Source: a virus. Taken from it: a stretch of DNA of 20,759 nucleotides. A program made the position numbers and the translations under genes. Positions 6,935 through 14,760 of the stretch are shown piece after piece (the first letter of the stretch is position 1; every line of letters starts with the position of its first letter). The stretch is taken from the IMG/VR virus record IMGVR_UViG_3300002835_001359, positions 1-20,759 of that record. One strand, written 5' to 3'. The notes under the pieces were generated by a model. That model worked only from the letters and a program-made list of their open reading frames with translations. It made no database searches and was not told where the DNA came from.

Positions 6935-6963
6935 TTGACTTTTTTTTTCACAGATGCTATTAT
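6935..6963 (+). promoter_or_regulatory. Strong sigma70-type promoter upstream of the AAA+ ATPase
   Basis: TTGACT (6935-6940) and TATTAT (6958-6963) are separated by exactly 17 bases, with a run of eight further T residues at the start of the spacer. Each hexamer has five of six consensus matches. A transcript from about 6970 would have a leader of about 38 bases carrying AAGGAG (6996-7001) six bases before ATG 7008. The rest of the 138-base gap 6870-7007 shows no convincing terminator. Confidence 0.7.
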
Positions 6964-7007
6964 GTATATAACACTAAGGCACTGAAACAAACTAAAAGGA
7001 GTACAAC

Positions 7008-8111
7008 ATGGCCAAAGCAGACAAAGACAGTTTAGCAGTTAGACAGGTCAGTCCTAACAATGCTAAAAGTAGCATAACACACGCAATCAACAAAAAACGT
7101 CCATTATTTTTATGGGGAGCACCTGGTATTGGTAAATCAGATGTGGTACATCAAATTGCTGCCAGCATTGATGCTCATGTGATTGACATAAGATTAAGTC
7201 TATGGGAACCCACAGATATCAAAGGTATTCCATACTACAACATGAAAGAAAACAACATGATTTGGGCTGCCCCAAGTGAACTGCCCAATGAAGAATTTGC
7301 TAAAAAACACAAAAAAATTATATTGTTTTTGGATGAAATGAATTCAGCCGCACCATCAGTTCAAGCGGCAGCATATCAATTGATCCTAAACAGAAGAGTG
7401 GGCACATACAGGCTGCCTGACAATGTGGTTATTATTGCCGCTGGTAATAGAGAAGCGGACAGAGGTATCACATACAGAATGCCTGCACCATTGGCCAATA
7501 GATTTATCCATATAGAAATGAAAGTGGATTTTGATGATTGGTTTCAGTGGGCTGTACAGAACAACATGCACAAAGATGTGGTGGGGTTCTTAACATTCAG
7601 CAAGAAAGATTTATACGATTTTGAACCTAAGAGTTCAGGCAGATCGTTCGCAACTCCAAGATCTTGGGCATTTGTCAGTGAATTATTGTCTGACGAAGTG
7701 GATGAGAATACCACAGCCGATCTAGTTAGTGGAGCAGTAGGCGAAGGATTAGCAGTAAAATTCATGGCTCACAGAAAAGTGGCTAAGGACCTACCAAATC
7801 CGTCTGACATTTTGTCAGGGAAGGTAGAAAAAATGAAGACTAAAGAAATCAGTGCCATGTATTCCTTAACAGTCTCCCTTTGCTACGAACTGAAAGACGC
7901 ATGTGATAAGAAAGACAAGAAGTTTAATGATAAAGTCAATAAATTTCTTAGATTTTCTATGGATAATTTCGATACTGAAATTGTTGTGATGGGCATTAAA
8001 CTTGCTCTTACGCAATATCAATTACCGATTGATCCAGACAGTATCAAATGTTTCGATGAGTTTCATGAAAAGTACGGCAAGTATGTTATTGCCGCACAAA
8101 AGGTTGCTTAA
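7008..8111 (+). CDS. MoxR-like AAA+ ATPase
   Basis: A 367-residue AAA+ protein with Walker A GAPGIGKS (37-44), Walker B ILFLDE (105-110), sensor 1 in AAGN (N147) and an arginine-finger-like R165 in PLANRF. The set fits the MoxR/RavA branch, whose members act as chaperone-like ATPases together with VWA-domain partners to mature or load metal into target complexes. The partner gene with HExxH and VWA domains follows directly. The C-terminal third (about 230-367) is helical and probably forms the lid and partner surface. It has its own promoter and a strong ribosome site. What it remodels in the phage cycle is unknown. Confidence 0.9.
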   Translation: MAKADKDSLAVRQVSPNNAKSSITHAINKKRPLFLWGAPGIGKSDVVHQIAASIDAHVIDIRLSLWEPTDIKGIPYYNMKENNMIWAAPSELPNEEFAKKHKKIILFLDEMNSAAPSVQAAAYQLILNRRVGTYRLPDNVVIIAAGNREADRGITYRMPAPLANRFIHIEMKVDFDDWFQWAVQNNMHKDVVGFLTFSKKDLYDFEPKSSGRSFATPRSWAFVSELLSDEVDENTTADLVSGAVGEGLAVKFMAHRKVAKDLPNPSDILSGKVEKMKTKEISAMYSLTVSLCYELKDACDKKDKKFNDKVNKFLRFSMDNFDTEIVVMGIKLALTQYQLPIDPDSIKCFDEFHEKYGKYVIAAQKVA

Positions 8112-8122
8112 CTGTGACCATT

Positions 8123-8148
8123 CACAGGGCATTTTCGAGTGCCCTGTG
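8123..8148 (+). other. Perfect 9-bp hairpin between the ATPase and VWA genes
   Basis: CACAGGGCA (8123-8131) and TGCCCTGTG (8140-8148) are perfect complements around an eight-base loop. The hairpin lies 12 bases after the ATPase stop and 17 bases before the next ATG. No T-run follows, so it is not a standard terminator; RNA processing, transcript stabilisation or partial attenuation to set the ATPase:VWA ratio are possible. It is GC-rich for this sequence, so chance is unlikely. Confidence 0.65.
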
Positions 8149-8165
8149 TACAAATAAAGATTCTT

Positions 8166-9404
8166 ATGATTACTAAAAAACAAGAAAAATTAAACAAATT
8201 ACAAGAAGAAGTATTGGATAAAATTATTGTGGCAAGAGTAGGATTGTTGTTGAGACATCCTTTCTTTGGCAACATGGCCACTAGATTGGGCATTCAAGAA
8301 TGTGATGAATGGTGTCCCACAGCAGCCACTGATGGAAGAAATCTTTATTATAATACAAAATTCTTTAGCAAACTTTCTGCTAGAGAAATCGAATTTGTGA
8401 TAGCACATGAAATACTTCATTGTGTGTTTGATCACATTGGCAGAAATGAACAGAGAGATAGACAGATATACAATGTGGCTTGTGATTACATTGTGAACAA
8501 CACATTGGTGCGAGACAACATTGGTGAAAAACCCAAAGACATTCCTATATTTCAAGACTTCAAATATGAAGGTTGGAGTTCTGAAAGAGTGTATGATGAA
8601 ATTTATAAAAAATATGATGAAAAACAATTGCAAAAATTAGGTCAATTGTTGGATGAACATTTGGATTGGGACAAGGACGAAAACGGCGGCGGTAAAGATA
8701 AAAAAGACGGCAAAGAAGGTGACCAACAAAAAAGACCAGCATACAGCAAAGAAGAATTGAGAAAAATTAGAGATGAGATCAAAGATTCCATACTGCAATC
8801 AGCACAAGCCACAGGCGCTGGTAATCTTCCCAAAGAAGTGGAAAGAATCATAAAAAACATGACTAATCCTAAAATGAATTGGAGAGAAATATTACAGACT
8901 CAAATACAGAGCACTATCAAAAGTGATTACAGTTTTATGAGGCCCAGTCGCAAAGGCTGGCACACAGGCGTGGTATTGCCAGGTTCACAGTTTGAACAGA
9001 CCATTGATTTGGCTGTGGCCATTGATGCCAGTGGATCCATTGATGAAAAACAATTGAGTATATTTTTAAGCGAAATTAAATCCATCATGGATCAATACAA
9101 AGATTATAGAATTAAAGTGTGGACTTTTGACACAGAAGTGTACAATGAACAAGACTATGGTCCTACAGATGGTGACATCAGCCAGTATGAAATCACCGGT
9201 GGTGGTGGCACAGATTTCATGTGCAACTGGGAGTACATGAAAAAGAATGACATTCAACCAAAAAAATTCATCATGTTCACAGACGGATACACATTTGACA
9301 GCTGGGGAGATCCTCACTACTGTGACACCGTGTTTGTGATACACAACAATCACAACGAAAGAATTGAATCACCGTTTGGTATCACTACCAAATACGAAGA
9401 CTAA
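8166..9404 (+). CDS. HExxH metallopeptidase-like protein with C-terminal VWA domain (partner of MoxR ATPase)
   Basis: From ATG 8166 the protein has 412 residues; an in-frame GTG at 8139 lies inside the preceding hairpin and is unlikely. The N-terminal domain (about 1-150) carries HEILH (81-85), a zinc-binding HExxH motif, with D107 as a possible further ligand. A charged Lys/Gly/Asp linker spans about 165-195. The C-terminal VWA domain (about 279-400) has a full MIDAS: D287, S289 and S291 in DASGS, T349 after GGGG and D373 in FTDG. This layout matches the putative metallopeptidase plus VWA-like family found beside MoxR ATPases. Proteolysis has not been generally shown for that family, so peptidase activity is inference. 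The ribosome site is weak. Confidence 0.88.
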   Translation: MITKKQEKLNKLQEEVLDKIIVARVGLLLRHPFFGNMATRLGIQECDEWCPTAATDGRNLYYNTKFFSKLSAREIEFVIAHEILHCVFDHIGRNEQRDRQIYNVACDYIVNNTLVRDNIGEKPKDIPIFQDFKYEGWSSERVYDEIYKKYDEKQLQKLGQLLDEHLDWDKDENGGGKDKKDGKEGDQQKRPAYSKEELRKIRDEIKDSILQSAQATGAGNLPKEVERIIKNMTNPKMNWREILQTQIQSTIKSDYSFMRPSRKGWHTGVVLPGSQFEQTIDLAVAIDASGSIDEKQLSIFLSEIKSIMDQYKDYRIKVWTFDTEVYNEQDYGPTDGDISQYEITGGGGTDFMCNWEYMKKNDIQPKKFIMFTDGYTFDSWGDPHYCDTVFVIHNNHNERIESPFGITTKYED

Positions 9405-9688
9405 TGTTGCAGAAAACTGGAGAACCCAATCCTTTAAACTTTTTTGGTATTAGAAAAGTTCAAAAACCACTGCCGCATTTCACATATTTGGAAATCAAAT
9501 TCGATTATGGCATGGAAGACAAGATCAATAATTGGATTAGAATCAATTTAAAAAGTAGATATTTTTTGGAAAAAACAATCAAAAGCTCTCATGAACACAA
9601 AGTGGAGTATGTGATAAAAATTGGTTTTGAAGAAGCCAAAGAACTCACCATATTCACTTTGAGTTGTCCTTATGTGAATCGAAGTTAA
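9404..9688 (+). CDS. Conserved-looking phage protein of unknown function
   Basis: A 94-residue protein overlapping the VWA gene stop by one base (TAATG). Its sequence around NFFGIRKVQKPLPHFTYLEI and the later GFEEAKELTIFTLSCPYV resembles small unknowns of marine T4-like phages as I recall them. It looks like a small alpha/beta domain. There are no motifs or membrane segments. The coupling suggests that it is made together with the MoxR-VWA pair and could be an accessory to it. Confidence 0.78.
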   Translation: MLQKTGEPNPLNFFGIRKVQKPLPHFTYLEIKFDYGMEDKINNWIRINLKSRYFLEKTIKSSHEHKVEYVIKIGFEEAKELTIFTLSCPYVNRS

Positions 9689-9720
9689 ATAATTTCGTAT
9701 ATACAACAAGGAGAACATAC

Positions 9721-10011
9721 ATGAACGAAGAAACTAAAAAAACTGCCACAGCCAGCACTGCTGCACCAAAAGCTGCAGCACCAGAAGCTGATGCAAAATC
9801 AGGAGATTTAACTGTGCAGGATTTAAACACTATCAAAGCTATCATTGACGTGGCATCACAGAGAGGTGCTTTCAAAGCCAATGAGATGCAAGCCGTAGGA
9901 ACAACCTACAACAAACTTGAATCTTTTTTGAATGCCATTCAAGCTCAACAAGCGGCTGCAGCTAAATCTGCTCCAGCAGCAACAGCAGCACCTGTGGGAG
10001 ATAAAAAATAA
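9721..10011 (+). CDS. Ala-rich small protein of unknown function
   Basis: ATG 9721 is supported by AAGGAG (9708-9713) seven bases upstream; a TTG-type start at 9664 would lie inside the previous gene. The 96-residue product has low-complexity Ala/Lys/Pro segments at about 7-27 and 73-95. These flank a structured core (SGDLTVQDLNTIKAIIDVASQRGAFKANEM and onward to about 70). The flexible ends and folded middle suggest a scaffold-like or interaction protein. I recall similar cores in marine T4-like phages. It ends one base into the next ATG. Confidence 0.8.
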   Translation: MNEETKKTATASTAAPKAAAPEADAKSGDLTVQDLNTIKAIIDVASQRGAFKANEMQAVGTTYNKLESFLNAIQAQQAAAAKSAPAATAAPVGDKK

Positions 10012-10589
10012 TGTCTGAAATAAAACATTTGGGTAGATTCAAAGACACCAAAGAAGTGGTGGGAGTGGTCTACAGAGTATTGCCCAGTGATCCAGAACAT
10101 GCATTGGTGGTACCCACCAGCGGTTTGGATGGAGATGAACATGCAAGACTGATGGATTTAATTCACAGTGCTGCCAGTCAAACTTCATATGAACTAGCAG
10201 AAGCTATGGCCCGTGCCCCGTTGGGTGATGGTTCCATCATGCTGGCTAGATTCCATGTGAAAAAATTGATGAAAAAAGTCAAGAGCAATCAAATAGAAAT
10301 GACTCCCAATCAATTCACCACTATCAGTTTGGATGCATTGAATGCTGCCATAGCACAACAAAAAGGTTTAAAAATTGCTGAACTGGCCATCACTGCCAGC
10401 AACGATACACCAGCAAACACACAGGCCAGAAACATAGTGAATCCCATTGTGGAATCTGTGAGAAATGAAACTGTGTTGACCGACGAACAATTGGCTGCAA
10501 AATTAAGAAGTGATGCAGACAGATTGTACAAAGAAGCAGCACGATTGAGAAAACAAGCAGACGAGTTAAAAACTAAGTCAGCAGAATAA
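10011..10589 (+). CDS. Conserved-looking phage protein of unknown function with C-terminal coiled coil
   Basis: A 192-residue protein beginning with an alpha/beta domain (about 1-135): HLGRFKDTKEVVGVVYRVL, then a Gly/Asp turn and a helical part. The last 35 residues (SDADRLYKEAARLRKQADELK) form an obvious charged coiled coil. It starts on the last base of the previous stop. No enzyme motif is visible. Its neighbours on both sides look like the same conserved block of small phage genes, so a structural or assembly role is possible but unproven. Confidence 0.8.
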   Translation: MSEIKHLGRFKDTKEVVGVVYRVLPSDPEHALVVPTSGLDGDEHARLMDLIHSAASQTSYELAEAMARAPLGDGSIMLARFHVKKLMKKVKSNQIEMTPNQFTTISLDALNAAIAQQKGLKIAELAITASNDTPANTQARNIVNPIVESVRNETVLTDEQLAAKLRSDADRLYKEAARLRKQADELKTKSAE

Positions 10590-10595
10590 TCAATT

Positions 10596-10910
10596 ATGGT
10601 CATTTTTGGCAAAAAATCACTGCCCAAAAATGTTGTGGATCATTGGCCAGAAGTGTTCAATGATGTCACAGTGAATGCCATACCTATTGAGTACCTATTG
10701 GCCATAAAAGTAACATTTAATGATGGCAAAAAATGGGAAATCAAAGTCAAAAACAGTCATAAAAAAATGACCAACAGTAGGCTGGAACAAACCCTGAATG
10801 AACTGTTCAAAAACTACACCAACAGCATCAAGAATGTGGATTTTAGGCTGGATACTGAAAAGGTCAAAAAAGACATTGAAAAACACACCAAAAAGTTCTT
10901 TAAAAAATAA
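10596..10910 (+). CDS. Small basic conserved-looking phage protein
   Basis: A 104-residue, Lys-rich protein starting MVIFGKKSLPKNVVDHWPEVF. The middle has a beta-strand pattern (YLLAIKVTFNDGKKWEIKVK). The end, NVDFRLDTEKVKKDIEKHTKKFFKK, is a basic helix. It lies immediately upstream of the late-promoted tail gene and ends the run of small genes. The resemblance to unknown proteins next to structural genes of marine T4-like phages is from memory. It could be a minor structural or assembly protein, but no motif proves it. Confidence 0.78.
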   Translation: MVIFGKKSLPKNVVDHWPEVFNDVTVNAIPIEYLLAIKVTFNDGKKWEIKVKNSHKKMTNSRLEQTLNELFKNYTNSIKNVDFRLDTEKVKKDIEKHTKKFFKK

Positions 10911-10926
10911 AACTTTTAAGTGATGA

Positions 10927-10949
10927 ATACTGTTAATTCAGTATAAATA
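10927..10949 (+). promoter_or_regulatory. T4-type late promoter (TATAAATA) with overlapping inverted repeat
   Basis: TATAAATA (10942-10949) is an exact match to the T4 late consensus and lies in the short gap before the tail gene. It partly overlaps a 6-bp inverted repeat, ATACTG (10927-10932) and CAGTAT (10939-10944). A start near 10955 gives a leader with AGGAG (10967-10971) and ATG 10983. Late expression of a virion protein is what one would expect. Confidence 0.72.
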
Positions 10950-10982
10950 CACAGTAATAAGACATTAGGAGCAACGCACAAT

Positions 10983-12344
10983 ATGGCATTCAAAATAAGA
11001 CGTGGCACAAACGCACAAAGATTACTGATAACTCCAGCAGAAGGAGAATTAATCTACACTACAGACACCAAAAAACTGTTCACAGGTGATGGTACAACTT
11101 TGGGTGGTGTGGCTGTGGACACAGGCACTGTGGCGTTTTCAGGCATTGCATCAGATGTTACTCCAGATGTGGACAGCACAAGAGACATTGGTGCCACAGG
11201 CAACAGATGGGCCGAAGGTTGGTTTGACAATGTGTATGGTGCATTCACAGGTGCTCTCACAGGCAATGTCACAGGAAATTTATCAGGCAATGTCACAGGC
11301 AATGTCACAGGCAATTTAACAGGCAACGTGTCAGGTGACGTCACAGGAGATCTCAACGGTTCAGTGTTTGCAGATGATTCCACAGCAATGTTGGATGCCA
11401 TACAAAAAAGAATCACAGCAGATGTGTACAGCTCAGCAGGCACACTATTATTGAGCACCAATCCTTCCACCAACGTGATCAGCAACGGTGATGTGGTAAT
11501 CACAGATAATGTGATCACACTGTTGAACGGACTGGACACAGTGCAATTCGGAACCAACACTTCAGCATTAGGAGTGGGGTTAAGAATTAAATCGCCTGTG
11601 CTTACTAACAAATCTATTGAAATTAATTCATTAACAAATGGTATTGTTGGTGACAGTTTTGAAATTCAAGTATCCAGAGGCACTTTAAGTATTCCTACTT
11701 CTGTGCAACAAGGTGATCCACTGTTTACCATAGTGGCCAATGCCTACGATGGCACTGATTACAGATTTTCCAGCGCTATATCTTTTGACATTGATCCAGA
11801 CACCAGTAGTCCAGTAGCACCAGGCGCAGTACCAGGAAAAATTAGTTTTGGAACATCTCCAGATGGTGGAGCAACCTTACGAGGATTAGTATTTGATTCA
11901 GATGGACGATTGGGTGTGAATATGACCTCTCCCACTGCCACATTATCAGTAGCAGGCAATGCATCTTTTAATACTACAGCTGGTGTGGAAAAAGTTTTAA
12001 CCGGAATGAATTCAGGCACATACACACAAGTGACCAGCAGCACTCTGGAAACCTACACAGCATTGACTTATGCTCACGCAATTTACAGAGCAGCCAAAGT
12101 GACCATTCACGTGCATTGGAGTGCCAATGACAGCTATATTGGAGAATTTTTGATTGCGAACGGTACTGGAGCAGCCAGCATACAATCTATTCAATCCACA
12201 TTTACCGGCTCCAACCCAGTGAATGCCGTCACAGCTGATATCAGTGGAGCAAACGTGAGATTGAGAGTGCAGACACCTAACACATTTTCATCTGGTACGG
12301 TTTTCAAATACGAAGTACACTTCACTAACTTCGTAGCATACTAA
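10983..12344 (+). CDS. Tail-fibre / receptor-binding-type structural protein
   Basis: A 453-residue probable virion adhesin. The N-terminus (MAFKIRRGTNAQRLLITPAEG, 1-21, continuing to TTDTKKLFTGDGTT) is the RRGT-type domain seen at the start of many phage tail fibres and tropism determinants, presumably for attachment to the virion. Residues 90-125 are nine four-residue repeats of GNVT type, likely a trimeric beta-helix or fibre shaft. The remainder is Ser/Thr/Gly/Asn-rich beta structure, and the C-terminal part (about 340-453) looks like a compact beta domain. No intramolecular chaperone motif was recognised. It has its own late promoter and stands alone as a transcription unit. Which host receptor it binds is unknown. 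Confidence 0.82.
   Translation: MAFKIRRGTNAQRLLITPAEGELIYTTDTKKLFTGDGTTLGGVAVDTGTVAFSGIASDVTPDVDSTRDIGATGNRWAEGWFDNVYGAFTGALTGNVTGNLSGNVTGNVTGNLTGNVSGDVTGDLNGSVFADDSTAMLDAIQKRITADVYSSAGTLLLSTNPSTNVISNGDVVITDNVITLLNGLDTVQFGTNTSALGVGLRIKSPVLTNKSIEINSLTNGIVGDSFEIQVSRGTLSIPTSVQQGDPLFTIVANAYDGTDYRFSSAISFDIDPDTSSPVAPGAVPGKISFGTSPDGGATLRGLVFDSDGRLGVNMTSPTATLSVAGNASFNTTAGVEKVLTGMNSGTYTQVTSSTLETYTALTYAHAIYRAAKVTIHVHWSANDSYIGEFLIANGTGAASIQSIQSTFTGSNPVNAVTADISGANVRLRVQTPNTFSSGTVFKYEVHFTNFVAY
11250..11357 (+). repeat. In-frame 12-base tandem repeat encoding GNVT-like units
   Basis: Nine consecutive 12-base units follow a GGCAATGTCACA-like consensus with substitutions. They encode G-x-x-[TSN] tetrads across residues 90-125 of the tail protein. 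Because the unit is a multiple of three, copy number can change without frameshift, so fibre length could vary. Confidence 0.85.
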
Positions 12345-12355
12345 TACTTTTTATT

Positions 12356-13504
12356 TTAATTTTTTAACAATTTAGATTGTTTGATTTTATAATCAGCCCA
12401 ACTGCGATTGGTCCATTGAGAAGGTTTGTAATCTATATTTTTTGATTGAATACCATAACATGCTGGCACAGTATCATACAGTATCATTTTTTTATTCACA
12501 GCAGCATCACGCAACATAATTTGATGTAAAAAATTAGTGACAGGTTTGCCTGGCACAAAATCACACCAAGGTCCGCACTTTAATTGTTCCAAATCAATGG
12601 TTTTAACATCACTCCATTGTATAATTCTATGAGTTATGCCATTGATATTCACCATGTAATGATAAAGATTATCATCAGCAGGTTGTTTTTCCCAAGTCCA
12701 CCCTTTGCGTTCGCAGATTTGTTTGATCAATTTGACATGATCACTGAGATAAAATCTAGGTTCATCAGGAGATCTACCTATGTCTGATCCGGCTCTTATT
12801 CTGTATTGCCAACTCTTGTGTCCTAAAGATTGTATTTCTTCCAGAACATGTTCCATATGATCCAAACTTTCCAATGTATATCCCACATAATACACAAAAA
12901 TTCCTTCAGCAATACAATTGTCTATGCCTTGCAGTTGTTTTTGATGCACAGTTGCTCCTTGATAGGAATGATGATTCAAACCAATCATAACCATAGTGGT
13001 TCCAGCAGCAGCGATTTCTTTCACCCAAGCTCTGTCAGACAACTTTACTCCATTGGTCAATATGCAAACATCTGTGGGTCTACCCAATCTTTGCAATAAT
13101 TTTTTTATTTCACGTATGAGTTCAGGAAGATCCTTACGCACTGTGGGCTCAGCTCCTGCCAATATTACTGCACCAGATTCTGCATGAAATTTTTCTTCGA
13201 TTTGTTTACAGATACTTTCTATGGATCGATCCAACAGTTTATTGTCAGGTTTATGATAGCAGTGCGGACAATTTAAATTACATCGGTCAGTAACTTCCAC
13301 CATGATCCCATGAGGTATGGTGTAACCTTCCACATCATAATGCAGTTGCTGATAAAATTCGATATCTCGTTCAACCATGTGTTGCATTACTCCATGCTCT
13401 TCACAGGTTTTTACAAGATATACTCCATCCGCACGTGTAACACGTTCTGCTGCACAATGACGATAACAATGATCGCACAAACTGATTGTTTTGATATCTT
13501 GCAT
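12356..13504 (-). CDS. Radical SAM protein with N-terminal Cys/His knuckle
   Basis: A 382-residue radical SAM enzyme. The cluster motif CNLNCPHC gives C75, C79 and C82, and AGAEP (116-120) stands for the usual GGEP. An N-terminal Cys/His set (C10, C13, C17, C34, H37) precedes the barrel. This is the arrangement of MoaA/NifB-like radical SAM proteins of the COG1964 type, which includes the archaeal lipid-coupling enzyme Tes. C310, C314 and C349 could bind an auxiliary cluster. Reaction and substrate are unknown; C-C or C-S bond formation, or methylation, would be typical chemistry. It is the last gene of a three-gene leftward operon, starting two bases after the kinase-like gene, and it ends tail-to-tail with the tail gene across 11 T-rich bases. 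Confidence 0.85.
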   Translation of the reverse strand: MQDIKTISLCDHCYRHCAAERVTRADGVYLVKTCEEHGVMQHMVERDIEFYQQLHYDVEGYTIPHGIMVEVTDRCNLNCPHCYHKPDNKLLDRSIESICKQIEEKFHAESGAVILAGAEPTVRKDLPELIREIKKLLQRLGRPTDVCILTNGVKLSDRAWVKEIAAAGTTMVMIGLNHHSYQGATVHQKQLQGIDNCIAEGIFVYYVGYTLESLDHMEHVLEEIQSLGHKSWQYRIRAGSDIGRSPDEPRFYLSDHVKLIKQICERKGWTWEKQPADDNLYHYMVNINGITHRIIQWSDVKTIDLEQLKCGPWCDFVPGKPVTNFLHQIMLRDAAVNKKMILYDTVPACYGIQSKNIDYKPSQWTNRSWADYKIKQSKLLKN

Positions 13505-13506
13505 GA

Positions 13507-14196
13507 TTATTTGTACAGTGCTATGGCAGCATCTATAAAATCCTTAGGGTAATTGTTTCTAAAACTTTCCAAACACAATATCTGCAAGCTGGCAAAATCT
13601 GTGGGAGTGTGTGGGTCAATTTGCAGTTCTTTCATTTTGGGCAGCAAAACTGTTCTCCTGTCTTGGGATATGTGACTGAAATGATCCTGCACTGTGATGA
13701 GTGGCTCGCTCTTGTGATAACAAAAAAAATAGTTAACACTTTTTAATTTGCCTTCCACCACAAAGTAGCTGCTGGGGTGTAAACTGTATTTGTATAATCC
13801 TAATGTTTTGTGTGCTTGCAGAATCTCCAGCATCTGTTCACGCCAATTGGGCAGCACTGCATCCATGCCCACTGTGTGACTCTGTTCCCAAAAATCCACG
13901 CCATCAACGCCAAAGATAATTTTTTTAGCGTCATAGTCCAGTTCTAATATGTTAGGAATGTGTTCTGGAAAATTGTGATGCATCATCAGCAGCATGTCCA
14001 CTTCTCTCTGCCATTTTTGTTCCATTAGTATGGGATCCATCACTTCGTTTTGATCTCTGTGATACTCTGTGTCGTTGTGAAACCATTGCACAAATTCTGT
14101 TTTATTTTGATTGATAAGACTGGTGTACACAAGATTGTTCCTGCACAATCCTTTGCCTGGCACATTATTGTAATAGTATACGTAGTCAGTTACCAT
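13507..14196 (-). CDS. Degenerate protein-kinase-like protein
   Basis: A 229-residue protein whose middle resembles the lower half of a kinase/phosphotransferase fold. EVDMLLMMHHNFPEHIPNILELD suggests the helix C and following strand. QAHKTLGLYKYSLHPSSYF then VVEGKLKSVNYFF (about 127-158) mirrors the catalytic loop and DFG segment (H..L.PSN..V..G.L..IDF). The key Asn appears as S143 and the DFG-type Asp as N155, so if the alignment is right the protein is probably a pseudokinase. It overlaps the GNAT-like gene by seven bases. A regulatory or substrate-binding role beside the radical SAM protein is possible. Family call is tentative. Confidence 0.45.
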   Translation of the reverse strand: MVTDYVYYYNNVPGKGLCRNNLVYTSLINQNKTEFVQWFHNDTEYHRDQNEVMDPILMEQKWQREVDMLLMMHHNFPEHIPNILELDYDAKKIIFGVDGVDFWEQSHTVGMDAVLPNWREQMLEILQAHKTLGLYKYSLHPSSYFVVEGKLKSVNYFFCYHKSEPLITVQDHFSHISQDRRTVLLPKMKELQIDPHTPTDFASLQILCLESFRNNYPKDFIDAAIALYK

Positions 14197-14744
14197 CTAG
14201 GATATCTTTCCAATTGTTTGTAAAATTCTTGAACATTTAATTGCCACACAGTTTGATTTGTGCCTCTGTATTTTATTTGATCGATTTTTTTCAAACATTT
14301 AGATTCTGCCAACATCGGTGCCCAAATATTATGCACTAGACGTTGAGTGCCTTCACTATTTTCATTGGTGGTCACATAAAGATTGTTTTGCGATCCAGCC
14401 CATTCAATACAAGTAGGAATAAAAAATTGTGGAGTGACGCTTTGATGCGTGAGTATGCCTGTTTTGGTTCTCAATCTTGAGATAGGCAATTGATCTGTGA
14501 ACACACAAGTTCTACACAATATTCTAAAACTATTTTCACCCATTTCAGGAAAAGAATGAGCGCCAGTAGAACCCACTATTTTATTGTTGTATTTAAGCAA
14601 CCAAATTTTCCATTTTTTTTCTGTGGAGATGCTGTCCACCAACATTTTTTTATTACTGTTGTTTTTGAATCCTTTGGATTCTGCTTGAAGATAAAATTCT
14701 GTTAAATCAATCGATTCAGAATATGGTACCAATTTATAAGTCAT
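14190..14744 (-). CDS. GNAT-like acetyltransferase-fold protein
   Basis: A 184-residue protein with a GNAT-like layout. A helix is followed by strands with KIWLLKYNNKIVGSTGAHSF (46-65), a strand at RILCRTCVF (74-82), and FIPTCIEWA (108-116). The C-terminal YRGTNQTVWQLN and ERYPRW resemble unknown GNAT-type proteins of marine T4-like phages as I recall them. The R/Q-x-x-G-x-G/A acetyl-CoA loop is not clear, so activity is uncertain. It is first in the leftward operon and reads from the palindromic divergent promoter at about 14761-14780. No Shine-Dalgarno sequence is visible before its ATG. Confidence 0.6.
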   Translation of the reverse strand: MTYKLVPYSESIDLTEFYLQAESKGFKNNSNKKMLVDSISTEKKWKIWLLKYNNKIVGSTGAHSFPEMGENSFRILCRTCVFTDQLPISRLRTKTGILTHQSVTPQFFIPTCIEWAGSQNNLYVTTNENSEGTQRLVHNIWAPMLAESKCLKKIDQIKYRGTNQTVWQLNVQEFYKQLERYPRW

Positions 14745-14760
14745 AAATTATTTTGCTCTC

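Noticed and set aside
8139-8165. GTG start for the VWA protein
   Set aside because: The GTG lies within the 9-bp hairpin and gives an N-terminus unlike the family; ATG 8166 is more plausible.
8199-8633. 144-residue minus-strand frame opposite the VWA gene
   Set aside because: It overlaps the conserved HExxH domain, has a Phe/Ile-rich biased composition and no start context.
9664-9720. Upstream non-ATG start for the Ala-rich protein
   Set aside because: It lies within the preceding gene, whereas ATG 9721 has AAGGAG at ideal spacing.
11250-11357. CRISPR-like or regulatory tandem repeat
   Set aside because: The units are 12 bases, contiguous and in frame in a structural gene; there are no spacers.
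11054-11611. 185-residue minus-strand frame opposite the tail gene
   Set aside because: Its Pro/Val/Leu repeats are the mirror of the GNVT-coding repeat. There is no ribosome site, and the plus frame is clearly coding with a late promoter.
12345-12366. T-rich stretch after the tail gene as a rho-independent terminator
   Set aside because: A 6-bp stem (CGAAGT/ACTTCG) exists upstream, but it is about 15 bases away from the T-rich tract with a long loop, so a classical terminator is not supported.
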